DNA of 64,000 nucleotides from Pectobacterium polonicum (GCF_005497185.1 NZ_RJTN01000002.1:372001-436000); one strand, 5' to 3'; shown: positions 9,572-18,640, counted from the first letter of the stretch. Numbers and translations are program-made. The notes: generated from the letters alone by a model not told the origin.

Positions 9572-10564
9572 ATGAAACTGGCAATTTACAGCACTAAGCA
9601 GTACGACCGTAAATATCTGGAGCAGGTCAATCAACAGTTTGGCTATGAACTGGAGTTTTTTGATTTCATGCTGACATCGCGTACCGCAAAAACAGCCGCG
9701 GGCTGTCAGGCCGTTTGCATCTTCGTGAACGATGACGGTGGCCGCGAGGTGCTGACCGAACTGGCAGAGTTAGGCATCAAAACGCTGGCGTTACGCTGTG
9801 CCGGTTTTAACAATGTCGATTTGGAAGCCGCCAAGGAGCTAGGTATCAGCGTCGTACGCGTTCCTGCGTATTCCCCTGAAGCCGTAGCCGAACATGCGGT
9901 GGGTCTGATGTTGACGCTTAACCGCCGTATTCACCGCGCCTATCAGCGTACCCGCGACGCGAACTTCTCTCTGGAGGGGCTGATTGGGTTCAACATGCAT
10001 AACCGGACAGCGGGCATTATCGGCACCGGAAAAATCGGCGTCGCCGCCATGCGTATCCTGAAAGGCTTTGGTATGCGCCTGCTGGCCTTCGATCCCTACC
10101 CAAACCCGCAGGCATTGGAGCTAGGTGCGGAGTATGTCGATCTAAAAACGCTGTATGCCAACGCAGACGTTATTTCCCTGCACTGCCCGCTGACGCCGGA
10201 AAATCACCATCTGCTCAATCAGGCGGCCTTTGCGCAAATGAAAAATGGCGTCATGATCGTTAACACCAGCCGTGGCGGATTGATCGACTCGCAGGCCGCT
10301 ATCGATGCGTTGAAGCAGCAAAAAATTGGCGCACTGGGGATGGACGTCTATGAAAACGAACGCGATCTCTTCTTTGCCGATAAATCTAACGATGTGATCC
10401 AGGACGACATTTTCCGCCGCCTATCAGCGTGCCACAACGTACTGTTTACCGGACATCAGGCTTTCCTGACCGAAGAAGCGCTGATCAGCATTTCTCAAAC
10501 CACGCTACAGAACCTGAAAGACATCAGCCAAAACGCACCCTGCGCCAATCTGGTTACATCTTGA
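9572..10564 (+). CDS. ldhA: fermentative D-lactate dehydrogenase
   Basis: NADH-dependent D-lactate dehydrogenase of the D-2-hydroxyacid dehydrogenase family, 330 residues, cytoplasmic; it regenerates NAD+ from pyruvate under fermentation. The NAD-binding Rossmann motif GTGKIG lies near residue 152, and the catalytic Arg, Glu and His fall in NTSRGGLID, MDVYENERDLFF and FTGHQAFLTEEAL, all characteristic of LdhA. Shine-Dalgarno CGGAGAAA precedes the ATG. It is monocistronic and separated from convergent ydbJ by a 191-bp repeat. E. coli has hslJ between ldhA and ydbJ; it is not present here. Confidence 0.97.
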   Translation: MKLAIYSTKQYDRKYLEQVNQQFGYELEFFDFMLTSRTAKTAAGCQAVCIFVNDDGGREVLTELAELGIKTLALRCAGFNNVDLEAAKELGISVVRVPAYSPEAVAEHAVGLMLTLNRRIHRAYQRTRDANFSLEGLIGFNMHNRTAGIIGTGKIGVAAMRILKGFGMRLLAFDPYPNPQALELGAEYVDLKTLYANADVISLHCPLTPENHHLLNQAAFAQMKNGVMIVNTSRGGLIDSQAAIDALKQQKIGALGMDVYENERDLFFADKSNDVIQDDIFRRLSACHNVLFTGHQAFLTEEALISISQTTLQNLKDISQNAPCANLVTS

Positions 10565-10569
10565 CCTTA

Positions 10570-10760
10570 TATACCCTAAATAATTCGAGTTTCAGGGCAA
10601 AACGTTAGCGTTTTGAACGACGCAAAGCGTTGGCTCCGAAGGGGTGAGGCCACAAGGCAGATTTGAACGCTGCTTGCAGCGGCCCCAACGGGACGAGGCA
10701 CACGCCAGTGTGCCGAGTTGCGCGGCCAACGCACATGCAACTTGAAGTATGACGGGTATA
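10570..10760 (+). repeat. dispersed palindromic element, copy A (expanded)
   Basis: Begins TATACCCTAAATAATTCGAG and ends CAACTTGAAGTATGACGGGTATA, the termini shared with four other places in the window (copies B-E). The 127-bp core form seen in B and D is enlarged to 191 bp here by internal sequence around GCAGATTTGAACGCTGCTTGCAGCGGCCCC that recurs in copy C. It looks like a non-autonomous MITE-like element with inverted ends; no coding capacity. Confidence 0.8.
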
Positions 10761-10787
10761 TTGCGGCAGTGCAGACTGCCGCAACAC

Positions 10788-11078
10788 TCACCCTGCCGGA
10801 CAACTGCCATTCATCAGCGATTGCTCGCTACAGCGCTTGCCATTGGCTAACTGACAGGCTCCCACGCTTGCACCATCAAGCTGCCTGGAAACAGCCATCG
10901 TCCCACCAATCAGCGTACAGTTAACGTCAATCGGAGAACTGCTTTTCAATAGCACGGCTACACTTTCATCATCATTTTGCGTGGCTTTTTGTTGGGTAGC
11001 CGCCGTACTTTCACTATGATTGCTGCATCCCGCCAGCAACAACGCAGCAGCAGTACATAACCATGGCAATACTTTCAT
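10788..11078 (-). CDS. ydbJ: DUF333 lipoprotein YdbJ
   Basis: Small predicted lipoprotein, 96 residues. Signal sequence MKVLPWLCTAAALLLAGC has lipobox LAGC with Cys18; a low-complexity S/T/Q linker follows, then the DUF333 domain with its paired cysteines (VNCTLIGGT, GACQLANGKRCSEQSLMNGSCP). Function of the family is unknown. I start at 11078 rather than at the longer in-frame start at 11132, because only the shorter form begins with a signal peptide, and GAGGCC stands before it. Convergent with ldhA as in E. coli (where hslJ lies between). Confidence 0.85.
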   Translation of the reverse strand: MKVLPWLCTAAALLLAGCSNHSESTAATQQKATQNDDESVAVLLKSSSPIDVNCTLIGGTMAVSRQLDGASVGACQLANGKRCSEQSLMNGSCPAG

Positions 11079-11761
<683 letters not shown>

Positions 11762-12034
11762 ATGTCAGATCAACTTCTTGGTGGATGGACTGCTTTCCGC
11801 GATTTGAATGATGCAGATAAAGCGCTTTTTAAATCTACCGTACATCTGCTGGGTGTAGATTACTCCCCTTTGTTTGTCGCAACGCAGGTGGTGTCCGGTA
11901 CGAACTACTCTTTTCTGACAAAAGGCACGGTAACATCTCCAGATGCACCGTTAAAAATTGTCAAAATCCACATTTATAAACCACTAAGTGGCGATGCGCA
12001 CATTACTAAGATCGAAGAAGTTCTGCCGCAATAA
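11762..12034 (+). CDS. stefin/cystatin-like protein
   Basis: 90-residue protein, no signal peptide. It carries the hallmarks of type 1 cystatins (stefins): a glycine pair near the N-terminus (LLGGWTAF), the first inhibitory hairpin QVVSGTNYSF (residues about 42-51; stefins have QVVAGTNYY), and a second hairpin at VKIHIYKPLSG (stefins LKVFKSLPG). Those three segments form the wedge that blocks papain-like cysteine proteases. A bacterial copy could target host plant cysteine proteases or an internal protease, but with no Sec signal its export is unproven. Shine-Dalgarno GAGGTGAAATA precedes the ATG. It is monocistronic, with its own strong terminator, in AT-rich DNA between repeat copies B and C. 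Family assignment is from motif reading only. Confidence 0.75.
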   Translation: MSDQLLGGWTAFRDLNDADKALFKSTVHLLGVDYSPLFVATQVVSGTNYSFLTKGTVTSPDAPLKIVKIHIYKPLSGDAHITKIEEVLPQ

Positions 12035-12048
12035 TATATAAGCAAAGA

Positions 12049-12095
12049 GATGACACTACGGCTAGATTATTTCTCTAGCCGTGGTGTCATCTTAT
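12049..12095 (+). terminator. terminator of cystatin-like gene
   Basis: 18-bp stem, 12049-12066 (GATGACACTACGGCTAGA) with 12074-12091, one T-G wobble, 7-base loop, followed by TTATAATT. The stem is long; there is no pure T-run. Confidence 0.65.
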
Positions 12096-12230
12096 AATTC
12101 AGTCGTTTTATAGAATAACCTTTACTTTCCTGGTTACCCAGACCTTTCTGTTTTATTCGAATATCCACTCGAAGACGTTTTGACGCCGTTTCTTTAGATA
12201 TATATTGATGGATCATTTATCAAACAAATC

Positions 12231-12504
12231 TATACTCCAAATAATTTGAGTTTCAGGAAGGCGGCAAGAGAAGGACAAATTCGTCGGGAACGAATTTGAC
12301 CAGCCAAAGGCTGGCCTTCGGTGAGAGACAGGATGTCTCTCATATAATCCCAATGAGCTTACTTAGGTAAGTGATTCGGTGACAAATCTGTCGGAAGCAG
12401 ATTTGAACGCTGCTTGCAGCGGCCCCAGCGGGGCGAGGCACACGCAAGTGTGCCGAGTAATGAACGCGGCCAACGCACATGCAACTTGAAGTATTACGAG
12501 TATA
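12231..12504 (+). repeat. dispersed palindromic element, copy C (largest form)
   Basis: Termini TATACTCCAAATAATTTGAG and CAACTTGAAGTATTACGAGTATA. At 274 bp it combines the core (GAAGGCGGCAAGAG..., AATGAGCTTACTTAGGTAAGTGATTCGG) with extra modules: short palindromes such as CAGCCAAAGGCTGG and GAGAGACAGGATGTCTCTC, two forms of GACAAATTCGTCGGGAACGAATTTG, and the GCAGATTTGAACGCTGC block shared with copy A. It ends five bases before the next gene's stop codon. Confidence 0.8.
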
Positions 12505-12509
12505 TATGC

Positions 12510-12878
12510 TCAGAAAACCAGTAACGCAAAGACTATAATAAACCCATTAAAGATCGCCGAGATTCCCACTATCACACAACCAGCAGCCAAAATACGCAGC
12601 AGAAATATCTTAACCTCTCCTGATAGTTTCCGCGTCAGACGCCAGAATCCCATGCCAATATTAGCGACATAAATGCCATAAAAAATCATAGCGGCTATCG
12701 CAAGGTATCCCATACTAACACTGCCGTCTGTAATATATGTGGCTAAAATATGATCGATAACAGCCAGAAGCAACGCAATAGCAAGATGCCCAAATGTACC
12801 TTCTACGCCGCAGTCTCCACGCGCAATCTTCGCCAGCCAGTGGTGACTTTTGATATTTTCTGAACGAACAAAAATCAT
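12510..12878 (-). CDS. orphan inner-membrane protein
   Basis: 122-residue hydrophobic protein I do not recognise. Predicted membrane segments at about 28-48 (FGHLAIALLLAVIDHILATYI), 55-77 (MGYLAIAAMIFYGIYVANIGMGF) and one or two more in 90-121, separated by a short basic loop (RLTRKLSGEVK) that suggests a cytoplasmic side. The N-terminal 25 residues (MIFVRSENIKSHHWLAKIARGD) are soluble. Shine-Dalgarno AAGGA six bases before the ATG supports translation. It stands alone between repeat copy C and ttcA and has no E. coli counterpart at this position. No function can be proposed. Confidence 0.6.
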   Translation of the reverse strand: MIFVRSENIKSHHWLAKIARGDCGVEGTFGHLAIALLLAVIDHILATYITDGSVSMGYLAIAAMIFYGIYVANIGMGFWRLTRKLSGEVKIFLLRILAAGCVIVGISAIFNGFIIVFALLVF

Positions 12879-12995
12879 AACTCTTCCTTAAGTTCATAAC
12901 GCCATCAACCCATCTAAACGATGCTTATACACCGAAATATCTCTTATTTTCAACAATAAAGAGCACATAGAGTCAACATGAAGCGCACGGTGAGC

Positions 12996-13041
12996 CATAA
13001 CTTCACAGCATGAAACCATCGGTGCCGAACACGAAGTTATG
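12996..13041. other. inverted repeat upstream of ttcA
   Basis: CATAACTTC (12996-13004) and GAAGTTATG (13033-13041), nine perfect base pairs around a 28-base loop, in the roughly 300-base gene-free region between the orphan membrane protein and ttcA. Could be a leader structure of ttcA or an operator; no assignment. The rest of this gap shows no ORF with a ribosome-binding site. Confidence 0.35.
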
Positions 13042-13174
13042 ACACTGCCGTAAAACGATCTGGCATTCGTCGCCGTAATCCGTACCATACACGCCATGAT
13101 CGTGCAGAACGTGTTGGCGTCTGCATTGAACCGTTTTCTATCCGCAACGCCTTTTGCAACGAGCACAGATAAAA

Positions 13175-14110
13175 ATGCAAGAAAATCAACAAATTAACCA
13201 AAAACAACAATACAACCTCAACAAATTGCAAAAGCGCCTGCGTCGTAACGTCGGCGAAGCTATCGCTGATTTCAATATGATTGAAGAAGGCGACCGTATT
13301 ATGGTGTGCCTGTCCGGTGGGAAAGATAGTTTTACCATGCTGGAAATTCTGCGCAATCTGCAACAGAGTGCGCCTGTTAACTTTTCTCTGGTCGCGGTGA
13401 ATTTGGATCAGAAGCAGCCAGGGTTTCCAGAGCATGTCCTGCCGCAATACCTTGATAGCATCGGCGTGGAGTACAAGATCGTCGAAGAAAATACCTACGG
13501 GATTGTGAAAGACAAAATCCCAGAGGGCAAAACCACCTGCTCGCTGTGTTCACGCCTGCGTCGCGGGATTTTGTATCGTACCGCGACGGAACTCGGCGCG
13601 ACAAAAATCGCCCTTGGTCACCACCGCGACGATATTCTGCAAACGCTGTTTCTGAACATGTTCTACGGTGGAAAGCTAAAAGGTATGCCGCCGAAGTTGA
13701 TGAGCGACGACGGGAAACATATCGTTATCCGCCCTCTTGCCTACTGCCGTGAAAAAGATATCGAGCGTTTCGCTGAAGCACGCCAATATCCGATTATTCC
13801 GTGCAATCTATGCGGATCGCAGCCAAATCTACAACGTCAGGTGATTAAAGATATGCTGCGCGACTGGGACAAACGCTATCCTGGCCGTATTGAGACCATG
13901 TTCAGCGCCATGCAGAACGTTGTGCCATCTCATCTTGCCGATCATGCGCTGTTTGATTTCAAAAGCATTCGTCACGGCAGCGACGTGGTGGATGGTGGCG
14001 ATTTGGCCTTTGATCGTGAAGAACTGCCGTTGCAGCCTGTTGGCTGGCAGCCGGAAGAAGAAGATGAAACCTCGTCACTCACCCGCCTTGACGTGCTGGA
14101 AATAAAATAA
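13175..14110 (+). CDS. ttcA: tRNA 2-thiocytidine biosynthesis protein TtcA
   Basis: Iron-sulfur enzyme that thiolates cytidine 32 of certain tRNAs, using ATP to activate the base. 311 residues, family length. PP-loop SGGKDS near residue 51, the CxxC pair in TTCSLCSR and the further cysteine pair in PCNLCGSQ hold the cluster. The start at 13175 ([19 protein letters not shown]) aligns with the E. coli protein; a start seven codons upstream is also open but has no homology. In E. coli the Rac prophage integrates in this gene; here it is intact. Confidence 0.96.
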   Translation: MQENQQINQKQQYNLNKLQKRLRRNVGEAIADFNMIEEGDRIMVCLSGGKDSFTMLEILRNLQQSAPVNFSLVAVNLDQKQPGFPEHVLPQYLDSIGVEYKIVEENTYGIVKDKIPEGKTTCSLCSRLRRGILYRTATELGATKIALGHHRDDILQTLFLNMFYGGKLKGMPPKLMSDDGKHIVIRPLAYCREKDIERFAEARQYPIIPCNLCGSQPNLQRQVIKDMLRDWDKRYPGRIETMFSAMQNVVPSHLADHALFDFKSIRHGSDVVDGGDLAFDREELPLQPVGWQPEEEDETSSLTRLDVLEIK

Positions 14111-14156
14111 GCGCGATATTAATCATCAGAAACGGCACTACCGGTAAGAAGATGGA

Positions 14157-14202
14157 CACGGTGGTAAGAAGCAGCAAATGCTGTTTCACCACCGTGTTTT
14201 TT
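14157..14202 (+). terminator. ttcA terminator
   Basis: CACGGTGGT (14157-14165) pairs with ACCACCGTG (14188-14196); an inner AGCA/TGCT pair extends the hairpin. Six T residues follow at 14197-14202. Confidence 0.85.
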
Positions 14203-14231
14203 ATTGCCGTTTTCCATCGAGTACAGCGCGG

Positions 14232-14390
14232 TTATTTATTTTGCGGTGGTTCAGTGACAGGTTCGTGTTCCGGCCCTGTCGGCGGTGGATCGGGAAGCGG
14301 ACGAGGTGTCGGATCGTTCGGTATAATGGGAATCGGTTCAACCGGAACCGTATCAGCTTGCAGATAATCCGTCGCGTCTTGAGTGAGCAT
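14232..14390 (-). CDS. small proline-rich protein
   Basis: A 52-residue ORF with a very strong Shine-Dalgarno (GAGGAGGA, five bases before the ATG at 14390). The sequence begins MLTQDATDYLQAD and then becomes a proline-rich tail: 15 of 52 residues are proline, mostly spaced every second or third residue (PVEPIPIIPNDPTPRPLPDP), with many acidic residues and a C-terminal PPQNK. No signal peptide or membrane segment; likely unstructured or polyproline II, so possibly a binding partner for an SH3-like or WW-like surface. It is convergent with ttcA, whose terminator lies just beyond its stop. I do not recognise a named family. Confidence 0.7.
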   Translation of the reverse strand: MLTQDATDYLQADTVPVEPIPIIPNDPTPRPLPDPPPTGPEHEPVTEPPQNK

Positions 14391-14510
14391 ATTTTCCTCC
14401 TCGGTGTTGGATACTGTTAAGGCAAATCCAGCTACTGAAGCAGTACAGACATGCGTTACGGCTAGCCAAACAGCGCCAGCGCTTCCCCTTAAGCGTAGTA
14501 AGCTAATGAA

Positions 14511-14683
14511 TAAAATGCCAAAGGCATTTTATAACGTCGCTTGCGACGGCCCGGAGGGTGTGGCGCGTAGCCCACCATAATAAAATGCCAAAGGCATTTT
14601 ACAACGTCGCTTGCGACGGCCCGAAGGGTGTGGCGCGTAGCCCACCATAATAAAATGCCAAAGGCATTTTATAACGTCGCTTG
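14511..14683. repeat. 70-bp tandem repeat, 2.5 copies
   Basis: Unit starting TAAAATGCCAAAGGCATTTT repeated at 14511-14580, 14581-14650 and in part at 14651-14683. The two full units differ at two positions. Each holds two small palindromes: AAAATGCC-AAA-GGCATTTT and GTCGC-TT-GCGAC, so each can form two hairpins, like a BIME/REP cluster. It lies between the proline-rich gene and the 3' end of FnrS. Confidence 0.9.
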
Positions 14684-14715
14684 GGATGAAATGGAAAGAG
14701 TCCAGATCGAGGGAC

Positions 14716-14835
14716 AAAAAAAAGCCGACAAAACTGTCGGCATGGTGTGAATCAATTGTGCTATGCAGTAATTCAAAAAAGGAAGTAAGACAATATGGAG
14801 CGCAACGCCCATCGCTTGACGTTGCATTCACCTGC
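14716..14835 (-). ncRNA. fnrS: FnrS, anaerobically induced small RNA
   Basis: Read on the minus strand from 14835, the first roughly 90 bases (GCAGGTGAATGCAACGTCAA onward, including the GCGTTGCGCTCCATATTGTC seed region) match E. coli FnrS as I remember it almost base for base. The 3' end is the stem GCCGAC/GTCGGC followed by eight T residues. The E. coli gene occupies the same place next to zntB (ydaN). FnrS is an Hfq-dependent repressor of mRNAs for aerobic enzymes (for example sodB, maeA, gpmA) under FNR control. The ORFs that overlap it are shadows. Confidence 0.93.
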
Positions 14836-14870
14836 GGGAATGATAGTGCCGCACAACAGGGTAAAAAATG

Positions 14871-14884
14871 TTGATATTGCTCAA
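14871..14884 (-). promoter_or_regulatory. FNR box of fnrS
   Basis: TTGATATTGCTCAA, matching TTGAT-N4-ATCAA in 9 of 10 conserved positions. Its centre is 42.5 bases upstream of the FnrS 5' end at 14835, the class II activator position. A TATCAT/ACTATC -10 element lies at about 14840-14847. Confidence 0.85.
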
Positions 14885-14952
14885 TTTACGCGTGGTTTTT
14901 TAACCCTTCGCAACAGTTTGTGAGTATCTACGCTCCCACTCACCGTCAGTCG

Positions 14953-15936
14953 CTATAGCCATTTACTACGCTTTAACCACCATGCAACGCCGCCAACTAA
15001 TATCACTAACATCAGGCAGAACGTGAAAAAACCAAACGGCGCATCGCCACCGGGAATCCCCCCCAAGTTGACGCCAAATAAGCCGGTTAAGAACGTTGTC
15101 GGCAGGAAAACCATCGCCAAAAGCGACATCGTATAGGTGCGGCGGTTCATCGCTTCGGTCATCAAGGCGGTGATTTCATCCGAGAGCACCGTGGTACGCG
15201 CAATACTGGCATCCAGATCTTCCAGCCCGCGCCCTAATCGATCGGCAATTTCCTGCATTCTGCGACGATCGTCATCCTGCATCCAGGGCAGTTTCTCGCC
15301 GGAAATACGCGAGAATACATCGCGCTGTGGCGTCATATAGCGGCGTAACACGATAAGCTGTTTGCGGATCAGCGCCAGCTCACCGCGCGGTGGAATTTTT
15401 TGCTCCAGCAAGTCCTCTTCCAGATCGATGATTTTCTCATGCAAATCATCAATAAACTCGCTGGTATGATCGGTCAACGATTCCGCAATGGAGACCAACC
15501 AGCTTCCGCTATCTGTCGGGCCATTGCCTTCCTTCAAATCGGTAAGAATCTCGTCGATAGCCAAAATCTTACGACGTCGGGTAGAGATAATCAGCTTGTC
15601 GGTAATAAACACCCGAACGGCCACCAGTTGATCCGGTCGTGCATTGGCATTCAAGTTAATACTGCGTAGCGTGATCAGCGTGCCCTCGCCCAAACGTGTG
15701 ACTCTAGGGCGGACGCTTTCCCCCGCCAACGCATTGCGCACGCTATCCGGCACCAGCGTCGTTTTATTCAGCCAGCGAGCACTAGCCGGTAATGTAGAGT
15801 CGAGGTGCAGCCAACAGGGTTTCTCGCTGTTGACGACGTCCTGCTCGCCTATCGGGGTAATTCCGCCCTTTCCATCCAACTGATACGCATGAACCGCACC
15901 GCTGTGTTGCAACTCTTTTCCTGCAAAGGATTCCAC
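14953..15936 (-). CDS. zntB: zinc transporter ZntB
   Basis: CorA-family transporter, 327 residues, identical in length to the E. coli protein. A large N-terminal cytoplasmic domain (1-265) is followed by two membrane helices near 270-290 and 300-320, and the family signature between them is GVNLGGIPG rather than the GMN of CorA. In E. coli and Salmonella ZntB moves zinc driven by a proton gradient. It lies upstream of, and on the same strand as, FnrS, as in E. coli, with an 118-base gap carrying the fnrS promoter. Confidence 0.95.
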   Translation of the reverse strand: MESFAGKELQHSGAVHAYQLDGKGGITPIGEQDVVNSEKPCWLHLDSTLPASARWLNKTTLVPDSVRNALAGESVRPRVTRLGEGTLITLRSINLNANARPDQLVAVRVFITDKLIISTRRRKILAIDEILTDLKEGNGPTDSGSWLVSIAESLTDHTSEFIDDLHEKIIDLEEDLLEQKIPPRGELALIRKQLIVLRRYMTPQRDVFSRISGEKLPWMQDDDRRRMQEIADRLGRGLEDLDASIARTTVLSDEITALMTEAMNRRTYTMSLLAMVFLPTTFLTGLFGVNLGGIPGGDAPFGFFTFCLMLVILVGGVAWWLKRSKWL

Positions 15937-16060
15937 GTCTTGCCTCCAACGGTTTTTGCTATCAGCGCTTTGGCTATCAGTTTTGCACGCTACCAGCCGG
16001 AGTGACCATCACGATCGCTCCGGCTTTATCGTCACATCATTCGATGTATTAATACGGTAC

Positions 16061-17677
16061 TTAATGCTTTTCGATGTAAAGCATGTGGCTGTAGGCCACG
16101 TCTTCAGGGTTAGTAATGGGATAGCCCTTCACCCACGGTTTGATCAAGCGTCCGTTGGTATATTGATAGATCGGCGCAATCGGTGCTTCATCCATCAAAA
16201 TCTGCTCAGCCCGATTGTAGTCCGCATTCAGCGCCTGCGGGTTAGTCTGGTTACCCGCCTCATCCAGCACGCGATCGTAGTTCGCATTTTTAAAGCGAGC
16301 GATATTGCCGCTGTGGTGTGATGTCAGTAGTGAAAGGAATGTCGACGGTTCGTTGTAATCACCGACCCAAGACGCCCGTACGACGTCAAAATTACCGCTA
16401 TTACGGCTGTCGATGTAGGTTTGCCACTCTTGGTTGGACAACCGTACGTCAACACCCAATGTCTTCTTCCACATAGAGGCCACAGCAATCGCAATCTTCT
16501 GGTGGCTTTCCGATGTGTTATACAGCAGCGATAGTTTTAGCGGGTTGTTGGGGCCATAGCCTGCGGCTGCCATCAGCGCTTTGGCCTGCGCATCCAGCTC
16601 ATCCTGGGAATATTGCTGCAACAGGCTTTCCGTCGGTTTGAAGCCCGCGGTGACATCCGGCGTAAAGTTCCAGGCCGGTTTTTCCCCCGTGCCCAATACT
16701 TTTTCCGCAATCACTTTACGGTCGATGGCATAAGACAGCGCTTTTCGTACCCGGACATCATTGGTGGGAGCACGTTGCGTGTTAAACGCGTAGTAATAGG
16801 TGCCAAGCTGATCCGGCGTATAAACCTGGCCGGGTAAATCTTTCAGCAGCTTCTGGTACAGGTTTTTAGGAAATGACTCGGTGATATCGATATCCCCGGA
16901 CAGATAGCGTTTTGTCGCGTTTGACTCCTGATTGATCGGAACAAAAGTCACCTTTGTCAGGCGCGTGTTAGCGTTATCCCAATAATATTGATTCTGCGTG
17001 AGCACCAGCTTCTCATTCACGACGCGATGATCCAGCTTAAACGCGCCATTCCCGACCAGATTTCCCGGCTTCGTCCAGTCGTTTCCGAATTTTTCTACCG
17101 TAGCTTGATGTACCGGGAACAAACTAAAATTCGCCGTAAGGCTAACAAAATATGGCACTGGCTTGCTGAGTTGCACTTTCAGCGTGTGGTCATTAACCGC
17201 AGTCACCCCAAGCTGCTCAGCAGGCATGTCGCCGGCGAGAACCTGCTCAGCGTTCTGAATCCCTGCGAGTCGGGCAAACCAGGCGAATGACGAGCTGTTT
17301 TCAGGCGTGACCAGACGACGCCAGCTATAGACAAAATCCTTTGCTGTGACGGGTTCACCATTAGACCAGTGGGCATTATCTCGCAGGGTAAAGATAAACG
17401 TGCGGTTATCGGTCGTCTGCCAACGCAGCGCTACGCCTGGGACGATGTTACCCTTGGCATCCTGATTGACCAGCCCTTCAAACAGATCGCGCGCCACCTG
17501 TGCTTCCATCAACCCCACCGCTTTTATCGGATCGAGAGAAGCGGGTTCATCTTTAATGTGGCGAACGATTTCTTGCTTTTCAGCCAGAACCGTTCCCGCC
17601 GGAACCTGTGCCGCGACAGCATTGCCCGTCATGGCCGCCATCAACGCGGCATAAAATGCAGAATATCCATAGTGCAT
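16061..17677 (-). CDS. mppA: periplasmic murein tripeptide-binding protein MppA
   Basis: Family 5 extracellular solute-binding protein, 538 residues, that delivers L-Ala-D-Glu-meso-diaminopimelate to the Opp permease for cell-wall recycling. N-terminal signal peptide (about 1-23, ending AVAA), then VPAGTVLAEKQEIVRHIKDE, very close to E. coli MppA; OppA-type core motifs such as DITESFPKN, YYYAFNT and RASWVGDYNEPSTFL are present. The C-terminus (NPEDVAYSHMLYIEKH) is complete. It is divergent from mpaA, which releases exactly the tripeptide it binds. Confidence 0.95.
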   Translation of the reverse strand: MHYGYSAFYAALMAAMTGNAVAAQVPAGTVLAEKQEIVRHIKDEPASLDPIKAVGLMEAQVARDLFEGLVNQDAKGNIVPGVALRWQTTDNRTFIFTLRDNAHWSNGEPVTAKDFVYSWRRLVTPENSSSFAWFARLAGIQNAEQVLAGDMPAEQLGVTAVNDHTLKVQLSKPVPYFVSLTANFSLFPVHQATVEKFGNDWTKPGNLVGNGAFKLDHRVVNEKLVLTQNQYYWDNANTRLTKVTFVPINQESNATKRYLSGDIDITESFPKNLYQKLLKDLPGQVYTPDQLGTYYYAFNTQRAPTNDVRVRKALSYAIDRKVIAEKVLGTGEKPAWNFTPDVTAGFKPTESLLQQYSQDELDAQAKALMAAAGYGPNNPLKLSLLYNTSESHQKIAIAVASMWKKTLGVDVRLSNQEWQTYIDSRNSGNFDVVRASWVGDYNEPSTFLSLLTSHHSGNIARFKNANYDRVLDEAGNQTNPQALNADYNRAEQILMDEAPIAPIYQYTNGRLIKPWVKGYPITNPEDVAYSHMLYIEKH

Positions 17678-17841
17678 GATGATTTGACCTGAAAGCGTAA
17701 TGAATTGATTGAAGAATATAATAGTCAGAAATCGGCGCTATCATCCAGCGATACCCCGCAATTTGTCAGCCTGCATCGCCGTTTGCGTCTCCGGGCCGAT
17801 TTTTTTATGATGAAACGCATAGGCAATCACAGGGCGATATC

Positions 17842-18561
17842 ATGGAAAACACAATCATTCCTCTTCAGGCACGCCAGCAACGAGGTAATTTGCCGTCGCT
17901 GGGCGAACCGTATGGGAAATCGCTGCTGGGCGCACCATTACTCTACTTTCCAGCCGAATTAGCGCCTTCAGAGAGCGGACTGATTATTGCCGGAACACAC
18001 GGTGATGAGACTGCGGCAGTGGTGACGCTTTCCTGCGCGCTGCGTACCCTATTCTCAGGCCAGAGACGCCATCACGTTGTTCTTGCGGTCAATCCTGATG
18101 GCTGTCAGTTGGGTCTACGTGCCAACGCTAACGGCGTCGATCTGAATCGCAATTTCCCAGCCAGCAATTGGCAACCGGGGAGTACGGTTTATCGCTGGAA
18201 TAGCGCCGCAGATGAACGTGATGTCGAGTTATCCACGGGGGAAACCGCGGGCTCAGAGCCGGAAACGAAAGCTCTTTGTACGCTGATTGAGAAACTTAAC
18301 CCGCGCTGGGTTGTCTCTTTTCATGAGCCACTCGCCTGTATTGAAGATCCGCACCGCTCCGAACTGGGTCGCTGGTTGGCGCAACAGTGCGAGCTGCCGT
18401 TAGTATCGAGTATCGGCTACGACACACCCGGCTCTTTCGGAAGCTGGTGCGCCGATCGTTCGCTCCATTGCATTACCGCAGAGCTTCCGCCAATCTCGGC
18501 AGATGCGGCCAGCGAATGCTACCTTAACGCGATGGTCGCGTTGCTAAGCCAGCAATTTTAA
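17842..18561 (+). CDS. mpaA: murein tripeptide amidase MpaA
   Basis: Cytoplasmic zinc carboxypeptidase (M14 family) that cleaves the gamma-D-Glu-meso-diaminopimelate bond of the recycled murein tripeptide. 239 residues against 242 in E. coli. Zinc ligands His53 and Glu56 in THGDE, substrate region LNRNFP, third ligand His in SFHEPLACIED and the catalytic Glu in ITAELPP are all visible. E. coli has ycjG, the L-Ala-D/L-Glu epimerase next in the pathway, between mpaA and tpx; it is absent here and tpx follows after 79 bases. Confidence 0.95.
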   Translation: MENTIIPLQARQQRGNLPSLGEPYGKSLLGAPLLYFPAELAPSESGLIIAGTHGDETAAVVTLSCALRTLFSGQRRHHVVLAVNPDGCQLGLRANANGVDLNRNFPASNWQPGSTVYRWNSAADERDVELSTGETAGSEPETKALCTLIEKLNPRWVVSFHEPLACIEDPHRSELGRWLAQQCELPLVSSIGYDTPGSFGSWCADRSLHCITAELPPISADAASECYLNAMVALLSQQF

Positions 18562-18640
18562 TCGTAATTTTTATACCAATGTTGCTAATGTTGCCCTAAA
18601 CTGAGCAGCGTGTTAATCACCTGTAATTAAGGACGCAAAC

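Noticed and set aside
12894-13166. Minus-strand 90-residue ORF upstream of ttcA
   Set aside because: Low-complexity reading across the ttcA leader and a hairpin, no Shine-Dalgarno and no recognisable content.
14152-14420. Two plus-strand glycine- or arginine-rich ORFs
   Set aside because: They are antisense shadows of the proline-rich minus-strand gene at 14232-14390, which has the strong ribosome-binding site.
14511-14683. CRISPR-like array
   Set aside because: The units are contiguous 70-bp copies without unique spacers, so this is a tandem repeat and not a CRISPR array.
14529-14831. Minus-strand 100-residue ORF
   Set aside because: It overlaps FnrS and the 70-bp repeats; it has no ribosome-binding site, and its N-terminal part is a translation of the conserved sRNA.
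15937-16060. Further small RNA or gene between zntB and mppA
   Set aside because: Only a short GC-rich stretch (CCGGAGTGACC...CGCTCCGGC) that looks like the mppA 3' hairpin; no ORF or recognisable RNA.
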